Positions 1 through 8,933 are shown, counted from the first letter of the stretch. The stretch: 32,206 nucleotides of DNA from an uncultured Rothia sp. (GCF_916715725.1 NZ_CAKAPD010000016.1:1-32206); one strand, 5' to 3'. Translations and numbers: made by a program. The notes: a model not told the origin generated them from the letters alone.

Positions 1-1194
1 GTCCGCAGCGGCGGCGGGCAGGGGCGCATCAATAATCTTCTGGGCGCTACGCAGGGCGGCAACGCCGTCCTCCGACTGGTGGTAGGCGGCACCCACATCA
101 CGCAGCGGCTGGTAGCATTCGGGAGCCAGCAGCAGCACAAGAATTGCGGTGTCCAGGCCCAGGGTGCCGTTGACCAGGCGCACACCAATCAGCACAGCAA
201 TCAGCGCCACCGAAATAGTGGTGATGAGCTCCAGCGCCAGCGAAGACATGAAGGCGCTACGCAGGGTCTGCATGGTGCGTTCGCGGTAACGCTGGCCGAG
301 CGCGTTCATGGCGCGGGTCTGTGCACGCTCACGGCCCAGACCGATAATGACGGGCAGGCCGCGTACCAGCTCCAGAATATGGTCGGAGAGGCGGTGCAGT
401 TCAGCCTGAGCTTCTGCGGTTTCGTCGCGGGTGTTCTTACCAATCAGGATCATGAACACCGGAATGAGCGGCAGGGTGCACGCCAGCACCATTGCGCTCA
501 TCCAGTCCAGGGACGCCACAACGACCCAGAGCATGAACGGCACAACCGCGGTGGAGACGAACGCGGTCAGCGTCTTGGTGTAGTAGTCATCCAGGGCGTT
601 CAGGCCGCGAGAAAGCAACACAGCGGTCGCACCGGTACCCTCGGGAGTGTCTGCGCCACCGGTGGCGAGCACACGCTTGAGCAGCGAAGAACGAATCTGA
701 GACTTCGCTCCGGAGGCGGCACGCTGCGCGCTCACAGCCAGCAGGTAGTCGGTACCCGAGCGGACGAGCAGGGCAATGATGGCGACCGCAATCAGGCCGG
801 GGGTAATGGTGTCTGCGTCACCGAAGATGCCACCGAGGCCGAGTAGCCAGCCGCCGTGCGCCTCCAGCTGCGCCTGCGCGGAACCCGAGAACTCAATGTA
901 GGCGCGGTATACGTCCGGGGCGCTGGTCTCTTTGAGGCGCGCATGCTCGGCGGCAACAGCGGCGAAACCGGCGTGTGCCGCCCGGGCAATGATTACAGCC
1001 AGGGCGGCACTGAAAAGCACCGTTGCGAGGGTGTGCACGGCGGTGATGATGCCGAACGTGCTGAGGGTTTTACGGGCGTCAGGGCCCAGAGGCGGGCGAC
1101 GGTCAGCGCGGTCGTTGCGCTTTCCCGCGGTCACCTCTGGCGCCTCGGTATTCTGATGTTTGTCAGCATGACGCGGTGTGTGCGTTCGACTCAC
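1..1194 (-). CDS. cydD: CydD-type ABC exporter subunit, N-terminal 398 residues (runs off left edge)
   Basis: Reverse-strand reading frame open from a GTG at 1194 to the window edge, so the C-terminal ATPase half is not visible. The start has AAGGA six bases upstream. What is seen is a charged cytoplasmic tail of about 50 residues, then a six-helix ABC transmembrane domain. The segment LLLAPECYQPLRDVG, followed by YHQSEDG, is characteristic of CydD. In known systems CydDC is a heterodimeric exporter of thiols (glutathione or cysteine) and/or a haem-linked transporter, required to assemble cytochrome bd. cydAB lie 4.7 kb upstream in the same orientation, which supports the name. CydC would be expected just outside the window. 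The family is fairly certain; CydD versus CydC rests on the CydD-like motif and on being first in the usual order. Confidence 0.85.
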   Translation of the reverse strand, partial: MSRTHTPRHADKHQNTEAPEVTAGKRNDRADRRPPLGPDARKTLSTFGIITAVHTLATVLFSAALAVIIARAAHAGFAAVAAEHARLKETSAPDVYRAYIEFSGSAQAQLEAHGGWLLGLGGIFGDADTITPGLIAVAIIALLVRSGTDYLLAVSAQRAASGAKSQIRSSLLKRVLATGGADTPEGTGATAVLLSRGLNALDDYYTKTLTAFVSTAVVPFMLWVVVASLDWMSAMVLACTLPLIPVFMILIGKNTRDETAEAQAELHRLSDHILELVRGLPVIIGLGRERAQTRAMNALGQRYRERTMQTLRSAFMSSLALELITTISVALIAVLIGVRLVNGTLGLDTAILVLLLAPECYQPLRDVGAAYHQSEDGVAALRSAQKIIDAPLPAAAAD

Positions 1195-1309
1195 GTGTTG
1201 TCCTTAGTCTTCTGCTGTTTTTACCTCCCATTAGTTTAAGGCTTGGGCTATCTAATACCTATTTGACCAGTCAGGTTTCAGCTAATTGGCTGGTTCCCCA
1301 GCATCATCT
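1195..1309 (-). promoter_or_regulatory. Spacer between macB-like gene and cydD, possible cydD promoter
   Basis: This 115-base spacer is long enough for cydD to have its own promoter. On the minus strand TAGATA and TAAACT are -10-like hexamers, but neither has a convincing -35 at 17 bases. A small GCTGG/CCAGC stem with a GGAA loop (1289-1302) follows the macB-like stop codon and lacks a U-tract. Weak evidence only. Confidence 0.25.
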
Positions 1310-3532
1310 CTAGCCGCGCATCGCGTCGGCGGGGCTCTTGCGGGACGCCACCCACGCCGGGTACGCCGAAGACACCAGGCCGGTGAGGGCGCCTACCCCC
1401 ACGCCGAGCACCACGAATCCCGGTGAGAGAATCGCCTGCCAGCCCTGCACGAGCGAAAGAATGATGGTCGCAATCATGCCGGAGCAGGCGCCAATGGAGC
1501 CGCCGAGCACACCGAGCATGACGCCCTCCATGAGGAAGATGCGGGCAATCAGCCATTTGCTCGATCCGATGGCTCGGCGTAGCGCAATCTCTGCGGTGCG
1601 CGATTGCACAGACAGGTACATGGCGGTTGCCGCCGAGAGGGAGGCAAGCACCAGCAGAATACCGGAGAGCACACCCACGTACAGACCCAGATCCGAGGCG
1701 ATAGACGCGCGCAGGCTCTGCAGGTCAGAGGGGGTTTCCACGTTGATTTGGCTGGGTTCAGCGGGCTTGAGGGCCAGCGGAATGGCCTTGGCGACCGCCT
1801 TGCCGTAGCCTCGCTCGGTTTCGGCAATGTAGGTCACCTGGCCGCGTCCGGTGCGCTGAAGTGTGCCCGGCGAGACAATGACCGAGTTCCTGAATTCGTA
1901 GCCGCTATTGCCGGGGTCAAAGAGGCCGATAACCGGCATCAGCTGGCCGTCCACCCAGATGCTCACACCGGGTGCCACCTGCGGTAGCCCACCGAGTTTA
2001 ATTCCGTAATCGACGGTGGGTAGCTCGCCGGGTCTGGGCTCGGTTGTGGCGTTATCTGCTGCCTTATCTTCGGGAATAATGCCGAGGGCGCGGGCAGCAG
2101 AAACCGACACGATAGCGCCCGAGAGCTGCTCGGAGCGCTCACGGTCGGCAACGTTCTGCTGGGTGAGGGTCGAGTTCATCTGTTCGAGCGCACGCAGGGT
2201 TTCGGGGTTCATGCGGGCACCGATTTGCTCGAGCCTGGTCTTCGAAGTGGAGCTGAGGCCAATCGCCGTTTTGGGTTCGTCCTCGTAGGGGCTGAACCGG
2301 GTGATTCGCACGTCGGCGGGTGCCACGCTGCTGACGAATCCGGTGTTCTTCACGTAGTCCAGCGCGCTAATGCGGTCGGCTACATTCTGTGCGGATTCGC
2401 CCTGCCGGTAGGTTCCGAGCATGTTCTGGTCATTGTCCCGGTCGCTGATGTAGAGCGTGGATTGTTCGGAGCCGAGCAGACGCTGATTCACCTGGTAGCT
2501 GGCGGATTCGCTCATGCCGGAGGCGCTGATGAGTCCGCCCACGCCCAGCGCGAAGGACAGGCCCAGCAGCAGGGTGCGTAGCGGTCGTGAGGTGAGCGCA
2601 GAGATTGCCTCGATGCTGTCGTCGGTGAGGAAGCTTCCGCGGCGGTGCGTAGCGGGCTTCTCCCCCGGTGCGAAGGTGGCGGGGGCACCTACCGGGGCTT
2701 CCGTCGGGGTGTCCGTTGCAGCCGACACAACCTCAGCGGCAGGCACCGTAGCCGAATCGGCACGGCTCTGCTCGTGTAGCCGCCCATCCTCAATACGAAT
2801 CACGCGGCGGGCGGCGGCGGCAACCTCCGGGTCGTGGGTAATGACCAGCACGGTGCAGCCGGTCGCGTTAATGCGCTGCAGAATCTCAATGACCTTGGCG
2901 CTATTGTGGCTATCCAGGTTGCCGGTGGGCTCGTCGGCAAGAATCAGCGGCGGGCGCGTAGCAAGGGCGCGGGCAATGGCGCAACGCTGCTTCTCGCCGC
3001 CGGACAGGTACCGGGTGCGGATGCTGGCGCGGTCGCTCAACCCCAGAAATTCTAGGGTTTCTTCGGTGCGTTGCAGGCGCTCGCCGTAGGGTACGCCCTG
3101 CACGCGCAGGCCCATGGAGGCGTTGGTCGTGCTGGTTTCGTCCAGCAGCATGTTCGAGGATTGGAAGATGAAGCCGAGGTGGTCTCGGCGCATTTCGTCG
3201 CGTTCTCTGTCGCTGAGTCCTTCCGTGTTTTTGCCGAAGAGGCTGTACGTTCCGCTGGTGGGAGTGTCGAGCAGGCCAATGGCGTTGAGCAGGGTGGATT
3301 TACCGGATCCGGAGGGACCGATGATGGCGAGGAATTCGCCGCGTTCGACCACCAGGTCGAGGTGGTCGAGGACGGGTCGGTCGCTCCCCTCAAAGATGCG
3401 GGTAATGCCGCGCATTTCGATGGCGGGCGCGGTACCGAGCCCGGCGGCAGGTGTAGCTGCGGACGCAACGTTGGGCGCAATTGTAGGCGCACGTCCCGGG
3501 CTTGTGTCTGGGGTTATCTTACGGCGGCTCAT
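1310..3532 (-). CDS. MacB-like ABC exporter, fused ATPase and FtsX-type permease
   Basis: 740 residues. An ATPase domain occupies about residues 36-260: Walker A GPSGSGKST at 72-80, signature LSGGE at 176-180, Walker B with DEPTGNLD at 200-207, and an H-loop near 230. A MacB/FtsX-type permease follows, with one helix near 318-340, a large extracytoplasmic domain (about 345-595) and three C-terminal helices. MacB-type proteins move substrates (antibiotics, peptides, lipoproteins, siderophores) from the outer face of the membrane by mechanotransmission with an adaptor. The ATG overlaps the adaptor stop by four bases (ATGA), so the two are translationally coupled. The first 35 residues are Pro/Ala/Thr-rich and probably disordered. 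Fusion of ATPase and permease is typical of MacB. Substrate unknown. Confidence 0.88.
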   Translation of the reverse strand: MSRRKITPDTSPGRAPTIAPNVASAATPAAGLGTAPAIEMRGITRIFEGSDRPVLDHLDLVVERGEFLAIIGPSGSGKSTLLNAIGLLDTPTSGTYSLFGKNTEGLSDRERDEMRRDHLGFIFQSSNMLLDETSTTNASMGLRVQGVPYGERLQRTEETLEFLGLSDRASIRTRYLSGGEKQRCAIARALATRPPLILADEPTGNLDSHNSAKVIEILQRINATGCTVLVITHDPEVAAAARRVIRIEDGRLHEQSRADSATVPAAEVVSAATDTPTEAPVGAPATFAPGEKPATHRRGSFLTDDSIEAISALTSRPLRTLLLGLSFALGVGGLISASGMSESASYQVNQRLLGSEQSTLYISDRDNDQNMLGTYRQGESAQNVADRISALDYVKNTGFVSSVAPADVRITRFSPYEDEPKTAIGLSSTSKTRLEQIGARMNPETLRALEQMNSTLTQQNVADRERSEQLSGAIVSVSAARALGIIPEDKAADNATTEPRPGELPTVDYGIKLGGLPQVAPGVSIWVDGQLMPVIGLFDPGNSGYEFRNSVIVSPGTLQRTGRGQVTYIAETERGYGKAVAKAIPLALKPAEPSQINVETPSDLQSLRASIASDLGLYVGVLSGILLVLASLSAATAMYLSVQSRTAEIALRRAIGSSKWLIARIFLMEGVMLGVLGGSIGACSGMIATIILSLVQGWQAILSPGFVVLGVGVGALTGLVSSAYPAWVASRKSPADAMRG

Positions 3533-4656
3533 GAGACAAGCACCTTCTGTCCCGTGCTGAGGTTCGCGTTGATGGCGGCGTATCCGCCGGCGGTGCGTAG
3601 AACCTCAACGTTGACTCGTTCGGTAGCGGGCGCATCCTTGCTGGTCGAGGTGGAGCTTCCGCCCTTTTCAACCAGCACGTAGGTGCCCTGGGAATCCTGA
3701 CGTACCGCGGTAGTCGGCACGGCGAGGGTGGTTGAGGTGTTGCCCTTGCTGGTGATGGAGGCGCTCTGACCCGGCGTGAGCTTGCTCGGGTCATCGGCGC
3801 TGAATCGCACGCTCTTCGCGGCACCCTTAGAGGGGTCGTTCTGCAGCTCACCAATGCTGGTGATGGTACCTTCCACGCTGCCGGTGGAGGTGCGCAGGCT
3901 AACGCGGTCGCCGGCCTTGAGCTTATTGGCAACGGAGAGCTCAACGCTGGATTCCACGTAGGGTTCGCTAGTTTCTACACTCGCGATGGGGTTGCCGTCG
4001 CTGATGAGCTGGCCGACCGCCGCAACTGCGGTGACGGTGTGGCTACCGCCGGGCAGAATCGCGTAGTTGTTGCGGGCAATGCTGGTGACCCCTTCGCTGG
4101 GCACGCCGGTCAGGTGCGCGCGGTGCAGGCGCGTGACGGCGTCGAGGGTGTCTTCGGTGACGGTGCCGCTCAGCTCGGTGGCGTACCCGGCGGAGTTCAG
4201 TGCCTTCTGGAAGGCGAGCACGTCGTCACCGTTATCGCCCAGGTGGAGGTCGCGGTACAGCGGCAGCGGCCCTTCCAGCACGAAGACGGGGTCGGCGCCA
4301 ATAATGCCGATGAAGTCACCGGCCTTGAGCACGTTACCGGGCTTCTGGTTCTGGTAGACGAGCACCGGCTCACCGTTGGTGCGCGCGCTAATCGGGGCGG
4401 TCTCCCCAGCCTTGGTGGTTCCGGCAATGGCGAGGCCCTCGCTGACGGTTCGTTCTTCAACCTTCGCCCAGACCGGAATCACGGTTTTCGCCTGCACGGC
4501 CGGGTCGGGGCCCGTGGCGGCGTAGCGGGTGCCCAGGTAGAAGGACAGCATGAGCGAGCCGATGGCGAGGATAGCCAGCAGCAGGAGCACGCGGGGTCGG
4601 GCGATGCGCTCGCTGAAGCGGTGCCCGCTGTTTTGGTTTTTCGTGTGAGTGGTCAT
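3529..4656 (-). CDS. HlyD/MacA-like membrane-fusion adaptor with peptidoglycan-binding domain
   Basis: 375 residues. One N-terminal membrane helix (about 20-43) is followed by an extracytoplasmic part. Residues 60-130 look like half of a lipoyl/barrel region. Residues 133-185 match a PG_binding_1 domain (LHLGDNGDDVLAFQKALN, then GTVTEDTLDAV). The remainder has the beta-barrel and lipoyl pattern of adaptors, including VGQLISDGNPIASV and LTPGQSASI. Such hybrid adaptors pair with MacB-like transporters in Gram-positive bacteria; the PG-binding domain presumably tethers the protein to the wall. Gene order and the four-base overlap with the transporter place both in one complex. The start is the only good ATG and has AGAAAG upstream. 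Confidence 0.85.
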   Translation of the reverse strand: MTTHTKNQNSGHRFSERIARPRVLLLLAILAIGSLMLSFYLGTRYAATGPDPAVQAKTVIPVWAKVEERTVSEGLAIAGTTKAGETAPISARTNGEPVLVYQNQKPGNVLKAGDFIGIIGADPVFVLEGPLPLYRDLHLGDNGDDVLAFQKALNSAGYATELSGTVTEDTLDAVTRLHRAHLTGVPSEGVTSIARNNYAILPGGSHTVTAVAAVGQLISDGNPIASVETSEPYVESSVELSVANKLKAGDRVSLRTSTGSVEGTITSIGELQNDPSKGAAKSVRFSADDPSKLTPGQSASITSKGNTSTTLAVPTTAVRQDSQGTYVLVEKGGSSTSTSKDAPATERVNVEVLRTAGGYAAINANLSTGQKVLVS

Positions 4657-4704
4657 GGCGGTGTCTTTCTAAACTGTTTTTGCGCTGTCTTTTAGCGCCC
4701 CGGT

Positions 4705-5634
4705 TTACTGGTGCTCCAGAACGTACTGCTTGAACTTCTCGTCACGCTCACGTTCTGCCTTGCGGTCCTGCTCAAGCTGCGACTGGTACTTGCGGATGAG
4801 CGGCATCTGATACTGAGCTTCCAGGTCGTAGAGCTGCTTGCTCATGCCGACCTGCTGGTTGCATTCTGCCTGGATGGTGGCGATGCGAATCTCTTCTTCG
4901 GAGGCGGGCGCGTTCGGTCCTCCGTTCTTCATCATCTGATCAAACATCGGAGTTTCCTCGGCTACCGACCCTGCCCTATTGGGGGTGAGCCCCCGGTTTG
5001 AGACGCACTGCTTCCACTTCTCTTCGAGCTCGCGGTGTAGCTTGCTTCCGTACACGGCGTTACCCGCTTCGGTAGAGATACGAATGTAGGTGGGCTGTTC
5101 TTCCTTCTCAGGCCTCTTGCCGTCGGGCACCGCGGCGTCCAGAGTTTCACGGGCCTTGGTATAGCATTCGATGCTGAGCCACTCCTCGGGGCTCATGCTC
5201 TCCCCCGAGTTGTAGGAGATGGGATCGGCTGCGTTGGGGTCCCGCTTCTGAAAACCGTACTTCTGGGCGTACTCAACATTCCAGGGGCCGTACTTTCGGC
5301 CCAAATCACCGCGTGGCCCGCTTTCAGAATGGGGAGCTTGGGCGGTGTAATTCTGCCCGTGTTCGGCATAGCACTGCTTCATGGCAATCTGAAAGGCCGT
5401 GTACTCGTAGTTGGTGCGCTCGTAGTTGAGGTAATCGTCCAGGGGCATCTTCACGATGTCCTGCTCCGCGTCGAAGATGGCGTGGACGTTTTCGTCACGT
5501 TCCAGCGGCGGGTTGAAGAGCGAGCATGCACTCAGCGGGAGCACGCCGATGCAGAGCAGGGCGCCCGTGGCGAACAGGCGGCGGCGCGTGCCGGTACGAG
5601 GGGCGGGTCCGGTGCGGCGGTTGAGGGACTTCAT
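4705..5634 (-). CDS. Putative lipoprotein in the exporter operon
   Basis: 309 residues. An Arg-rich n-region and a hydrophobic segment end in the lipobox LSAC at 34-37 (Cys37 the lipidated residue), so this should be an outer-leaflet lipoprotein. The mature part is charged and mainly helical, with many Glu, Gln and Lys residues and a C-terminal coiled-coil-like tail (DRKAERERDEKFKQYVLEH). It has conserved-looking Cys residues around 88, 156, 214 and 259. I do not recognise the family. It is the first gene of the lipoprotein-adaptor-transporter group, 48 bases before the adaptor, so it is plausibly a substrate-binding or sensor subunit of that exporter. RBS AAAGG lies ten bases before the ATG. 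Confidence 0.75.
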   Translation of the reverse strand: MKSLNRRTGPAPRTGTRRRLFATGALLCIGVLPLSACSLFNPPLERDENVHAIFDAEQDIVKMPLDDYLNYERTNYEYTAFQIAMKQCYAEHGQNYTAQAPHSESGPRGDLGRKYGPWNVEYAQKYGFQKRDPNAADPISYNSGESMSPEEWLSIECYTKARETLDAAVPDGKRPEKEEQPTYIRISTEAGNAVYGSKLHRELEEKWKQCVSNRGLTPNRAGSVAEETPMFDQMMKNGGPNAPASEEEIRIATIQAECNQQVGMSKQLYDLEAQYQMPLIRKYQSQLEQDRKAERERDEKFKQYVLEHQ

Positions 5635-5792
5635 CGTTGAACGCCTTTCATAAGAGTGAGTTGTTCACCACATTACACTTTTCGTGCCTTGTCGCGCTTT
5701 AAATCCGGGGGGGTGTGCACCAAAAAATTTTTGCGCGCCCACTCGCCTGCCGCGAGCTACATCCTCTGCGGGAATATCCTCTGGGGACATAG
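5635..5792 (-). promoter_or_regulatory. Likely promoter region of the lipoprotein-adaptor-exporter operon
   Basis: This spacer follows the cydAB terminator and precedes the lipoprotein gene, so it should hold that operon's promoter. It contains AT-rich stretches (5722-5732), a run of seven G (5707-5713) and, on the minus strand, a TAATGT -10-like hexamer. No clear -35 partner is visible. Confidence 0.3.
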
Positions 5793-5833
5793 AAAAATCC
5801 CCCGAACTTCTCAGCAGAGAAATTCAGGGGATT
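5793..5833 (-). terminator. Intrinsic terminator of cydAB
   Basis: Arms 5796-5812 and 5817-5833 form a 17-bp stem with a 4-base loop, followed in the minus direction by TTTTTC. Two positions pair only as G-U in minus-strand RNA and would be A-C mismatches in plus-strand RNA, so it is built for minus-strand transcripts. It begins 18 bases past the cydB stop. Confidence 0.9.
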
Positions 5834-5850
5834 CTTCAATCAGCTACATG

Positions 5851-6921
5851 CTACTTGGTCGGCAGTTCAGCCAGTTCGGTAGCGTCGTGAGCCTCGGGGA
5901 TGTGATCCACGTGCAGACGCTTACGGAAGACCCAGTAGGTCCAAGCCTGGTAGACGAAGACGACCGGCAGACCAAGGCAGGTCACGAAGGTCATAACGCC
6001 CAGGGTGTACTCGGAGCTGGATGCGTTCGCAATGGTGAGCGAGTATGCCGGGTCCAGGGTGGAGGGCAGAACGTTCGGGTACATTGCGGTGAAGATTGCC
6101 AGCGCGCCGAATGCGAGGAACACGGACAGACCAGCGAAAGCGCGACCCTCGCGGCCACTCTTTGCGGAGATCCAAGCAATCAGAACAGCAACCACAGCCA
6201 GGATGGTGCACAGCCAGGAGACGCCGTTACCGGTGGTGAAGTCCAGTGCCAGAACCCATGCAACGATCGGCAGCAGCAGGACGGGAGACCAGCGTACCAG
6301 GGTGTTGCGGGCACGGTCGCGGATGTCACCATCGGTCTTCAGAGCGATGAAGGCAAGACCCTGAACCAGGGAGAAGCCAACGAAGCCCAGACCGCCGAGC
6401 AGAACCGGCAGGGAGACCCAAGCGAAGGCGCCGCCGACGCGGTCACCATTGTCGTTGATGGGCAGACCCATGGAGGTCAGACCGAGCAGAGCGCCGACGA
6501 GCAACGCGATGAAGAAGGAGGAGACGGACAGAGCGATGTTCCAGTTACGGATCCACTTCTCGTCGTTCTTCTTACCGCGGTATTCAATTGCGACCACGCG
6601 CAGAATCAGGAAGACCAGCGCGAGGGTCAGGGGGATGTACAGAGCCGAGAAGAGGGCTGCGTACCAGATGGGGAATGCTGCGAAGATAGCAGCACCGCCG
6701 GACACAATCCACACCTCGTTACCGTCCCAGACGGGGCCAATGATGTTCAGCAGCAGACGACGTTCCTTCTCGTTCTTGGTGAACTTGGAACCCATCAGCA
6801 TGCCGACGCCCAGGTCGAAGCCGTCGAGGATCAGGTACATGATGAGGAAGACGCCAATGGCGACAAACCAGAGGGTGGGCAGGCCAGGCTGACCGGCAAA
6901 GATATTGAAATCAAAGTTCAT
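5851..6921 (-). CDS. cydB: Cytochrome bd ubiquinol/menaquinol oxidase subunit II
   Basis: 356 residues, the family's normal length, with about nine hydrophobic helices. The N-terminal FLIMYLILDGFDLGVGML is the CydB hallmark, and WDGNEVWIV is the conserved segment in the second helix region. Subunit II forms the integral partner of CydA in the cytoplasmic membrane; the complex oxidises quinol (menaquinol expected here) and reduces O2 to water with high affinity. It starts 21 bases after cydA and is followed by a strong terminator, so cydA and cydB form a bicistronic unit. The start is the ATG with AAGGA about ten bases upstream. Confidence 0.97.
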   Translation of the reverse strand: MNFDFNIFAGQPGLPTLWFVAIGVFLIMYLILDGFDLGVGMLMGSKFTKNEKERRLLLNIIGPVWDGNEVWIVSGGAAIFAAFPIWYAALFSALYIPLTLALVFLILRVVAIEYRGKKNDEKWIRNWNIALSVSSFFIALLVGALLGLTSMGLPINDNGDRVGGAFAWVSLPVLLGGLGFVGFSLVQGLAFIALKTDGDIRDRARNTLVRWSPVLLLPIVAWVLALDFTTGNGVSWLCTILAVVAVLIAWISAKSGREGRAFAGLSVFLAFGALAIFTAMYPNVLPSTLDPAYSLTIANASSSEYTLGVMTFVTCLGLPVVFVYQAWTYWVFRKRLHVDHIPEAHDATELAELPTK

Positions 6922-6942
6922 GGTGAATCAATCCTTACCCGC

Positions 6943-8514
6943 CTAGTAGGCGAACTCCAGCACATCGCGCTTGGACTTGTCGTTGGACTCGTCCTCGTGG
7001 TGCGACTGAACCAGCTCGGGCATTGCTGCCACAACACCGGCCTTGACGTACTTGATGAGCAGGTAAACCTCAACCACCATCAGCACACCGTAGAGCAGGC
7101 CCAGGGTGAGCAGGGAGAAGAGGATTTCTTCACCGGAAACACCCGGGGAGATAGCTGCTGCGGTGAACAGGTGAATCGAGGGATCACCCTGAAGGTTCGG
7201 AGCCACAACGAAGGGCTGGCGGCCCATTTCGGTGAAGATCCAGCCCAGTGCGATGCCAAAGAAGGGAGCCAGGATAGACCAGACAGCAACGTTCTTGAGC
7301 AGCTTGGACTCGGGGACGGTGCCTACGCCCTTCTTACGGGTTACCCACAGTGCGTAGAGGTAGAAGGGCAGTACGATTCCACCGAGGCCCATCATGCCGC
7401 GGAAGCCCCAGTAGGAGACCTCGAGGGAGGGCAGGTAGTCAATCTTCTGACCTGCACGCTCACCGTAGAGCGGGTTGTTGGGCAGGTTGGTGCCGAACTT
7501 AGCTTCGTACTCGGGCAGCAGGGTCTGGATGCCCTTCACCGGGGTGTCGAAGTTGTCGTGTGCCAGGAAGGACAGCACGCCGGGAACCTCGATGATGGGG
7601 GTGATCTTGTCACAGCTCTGAGCGCCGAGCTCGCCGACGGTCAGAACGGAGAAGGAGGTGCCGTCGTGGCACGCAGCTTCTGCAGCAGCCATCTTCAGGG
7701 GCTGCTCGTGGATCATCATCTGTGCCTGAATGTGACCGGACGCGCCGATACCTGCGAAGGCGAGGAGGCCCACAACAGCGCCCAGGCGCAGGGACTTGAA
7801 CCAGACCTGGAAGTCGGCCTTGTCGCGTGCACCCTTGTCGGACTCACCAACAACGACCTTGCCGTCAACGACCTTGTCGATGCCGTCCTTGCGGCGGCGC
7901 CACAGCTTGTACCATGCGATACCAACCAGGAAGCCACCGGCAACCTGGATAGCGGAGGTGATGACGTGAGTGAAGGTCACCCATGCGAGGGGGTTCAGCA
8001 GCACAGCGCCGATGTCGGTCATACGGGGACGACCGTCAATCATTTCTGCACCAACGGGGTGCTGCATCCAGGAGTTTGCAACCAGAATGAAGAATGCAGA
8101 AATCCAGGAGCCGAGGACTGCCATGAACAGCGAGAATGCGTGTACAGCAGGCTTGAGGCGGTCCCAACCGAAGATCCACAGACCCAGGAAGGTCGACTCA
8201 ACGAAGAAGGCGAAGAGGCCTTCCATTGCCAGCGGAGCGCCGAAGACGTCGCCGACGAAGCGGGAGTATTCGCTCCACGCCATGCCGAACTGGAATTCCT
8301 GAACCAGACCGGTGGCCACACCCATTGCGAAGTTAATGAGGTATAGCTTGCCCCAGAACTTCGTCATGCGCTTGTATTCGTCCTTCTTGGTACGAACGTA
8401 GCGAATGTACAGGTAGGTCACAACAAGGCCCAGACCCAGAGTCAGCGGAACCATGAAGAAGTGGTAGACGGTGGTAATACCGAACTGCCACCTACCAAAA
8501 TCAAGGGGATCCAT
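6943..8514 (-). CDS. cydA: Cytochrome bd quinol oxidase subunit I
   Basis: 523 residues, typical for CydA. Ligand and quinol residues are visible: His18 (haem d/b595 pocket), His183 and Met374/375 (haem b558 ligands, by alignment with E. coli His186/Met393), Glu98 and Glu106 of the proton path, Lys274 and Glu279 of the Q-loop (QPLKMAAAEA), and GRQPF at 431-435 (GRQPW in E. coli). The Q-loop is of the short type. A basic cytoplasmic insert at about 205-235 is a local elaboration. RBS AAGGA lies seven bases before ATG. It functions with CydB as a bioenergetically active, low-oxygen and cyanide-tolerant terminal oxidase. It is preceded by a 510-base non-coding region with several operator-like motifs. 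Confidence 0.98.
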   Translation of the reverse strand: MDPLDFGRWQFGITTVYHFFMVPLTLGLGLVVTYLYIRYVRTKKDEYKRMTKFWGKLYLINFAMGVATGLVQEFQFGMAWSEYSRFVGDVFGAPLAMEGLFAFFVESTFLGLWIFGWDRLKPAVHAFSLFMAVLGSWISAFFILVANSWMQHPVGAEMIDGRPRMTDIGAVLLNPLAWVTFTHVITSAIQVAGGFLVGIAWYKLWRRRKDGIDKVVDGKVVVGESDKGARDKADFQVWFKSLRLGAVVGLLAFAGIGASGHIQAQMMIHEQPLKMAAAEAACHDGTSFSVLTVGELGAQSCDKITPIIEVPGVLSFLAHDNFDTPVKGIQTLLPEYEAKFGTNLPNNPLYGERAGQKIDYLPSLEVSYWGFRGMMGLGGIVLPFYLYALWVTRKKGVGTVPESKLLKNVAVWSILAPFFGIALGWIFTEMGRQPFVVAPNLQGDPSIHLFTAAAISPGVSGEEILFSLLTLGLLYGVLMVVEVYLLIKYVKAGVVAAMPELVQSHHEDESNDKSKRDVLEFAY

Positions 8515-8593
8515 TGATAGGTCCTTACTATGTGTGTACTTAATGTGTGTTTGTGCCAGATTTCGGGTAGTCCGCCATCGATGGAGGGCATAC

Positions 8594-8618
8594 GAGAGTT
8601 ACTGACACAGTGTCTCTC
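8594..8618. promoter_or_regulatory. Palindromic operator-like site upstream of cydA
   Basis: GAGAG (8594-8598) and CTCTC (8614-8618) flank the palindrome GACACAGTGTC (8604-8614). It lies 80-104 bases before the cydA ATG. It does not fit the Rex consensus. The regulator is unknown. Confidence 0.35.
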
Positions 8619-8933
8619 ATGCTTCTAAGGTACAGGGTTTTCCTGAGGAGCTGTGAGTAGGCTGTGCATAGTATGGACGTTTATTGTTTGACGTTTCGCT
8701 AAAGGTACGTTGAACGTTATCCCCCGGCGTGCGAGTGGATTGAGGGGCGAAACGCTGTGGTGCATTGCGGGGTTGCGAGGTACTTTCGGAACCGCGGTAA
8801 AACTTTGCATTTTTATATTATTTCTGCAAAATTTTGGTGACAGATTCCCGGAATATGACAGGTGGTTCAAGTAGTGCTCAAAGCTTAAATTTGCCTAAAC
8901 CATACCGATTTTACTGAGATTTCCAAGAAGTAG

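Noticed and set aside
5656..8346. An 896-codon open frame on the plus strand opposite cydA-cydB
   Set aside because: It is antisense to two well-supported genes. Its composition (Gln, His, Glu, Asp, Gly) is what reverse-reading of membrane-protein codons gives when TTA, CTA and TCA are avoided. No RBS or family resemblance.
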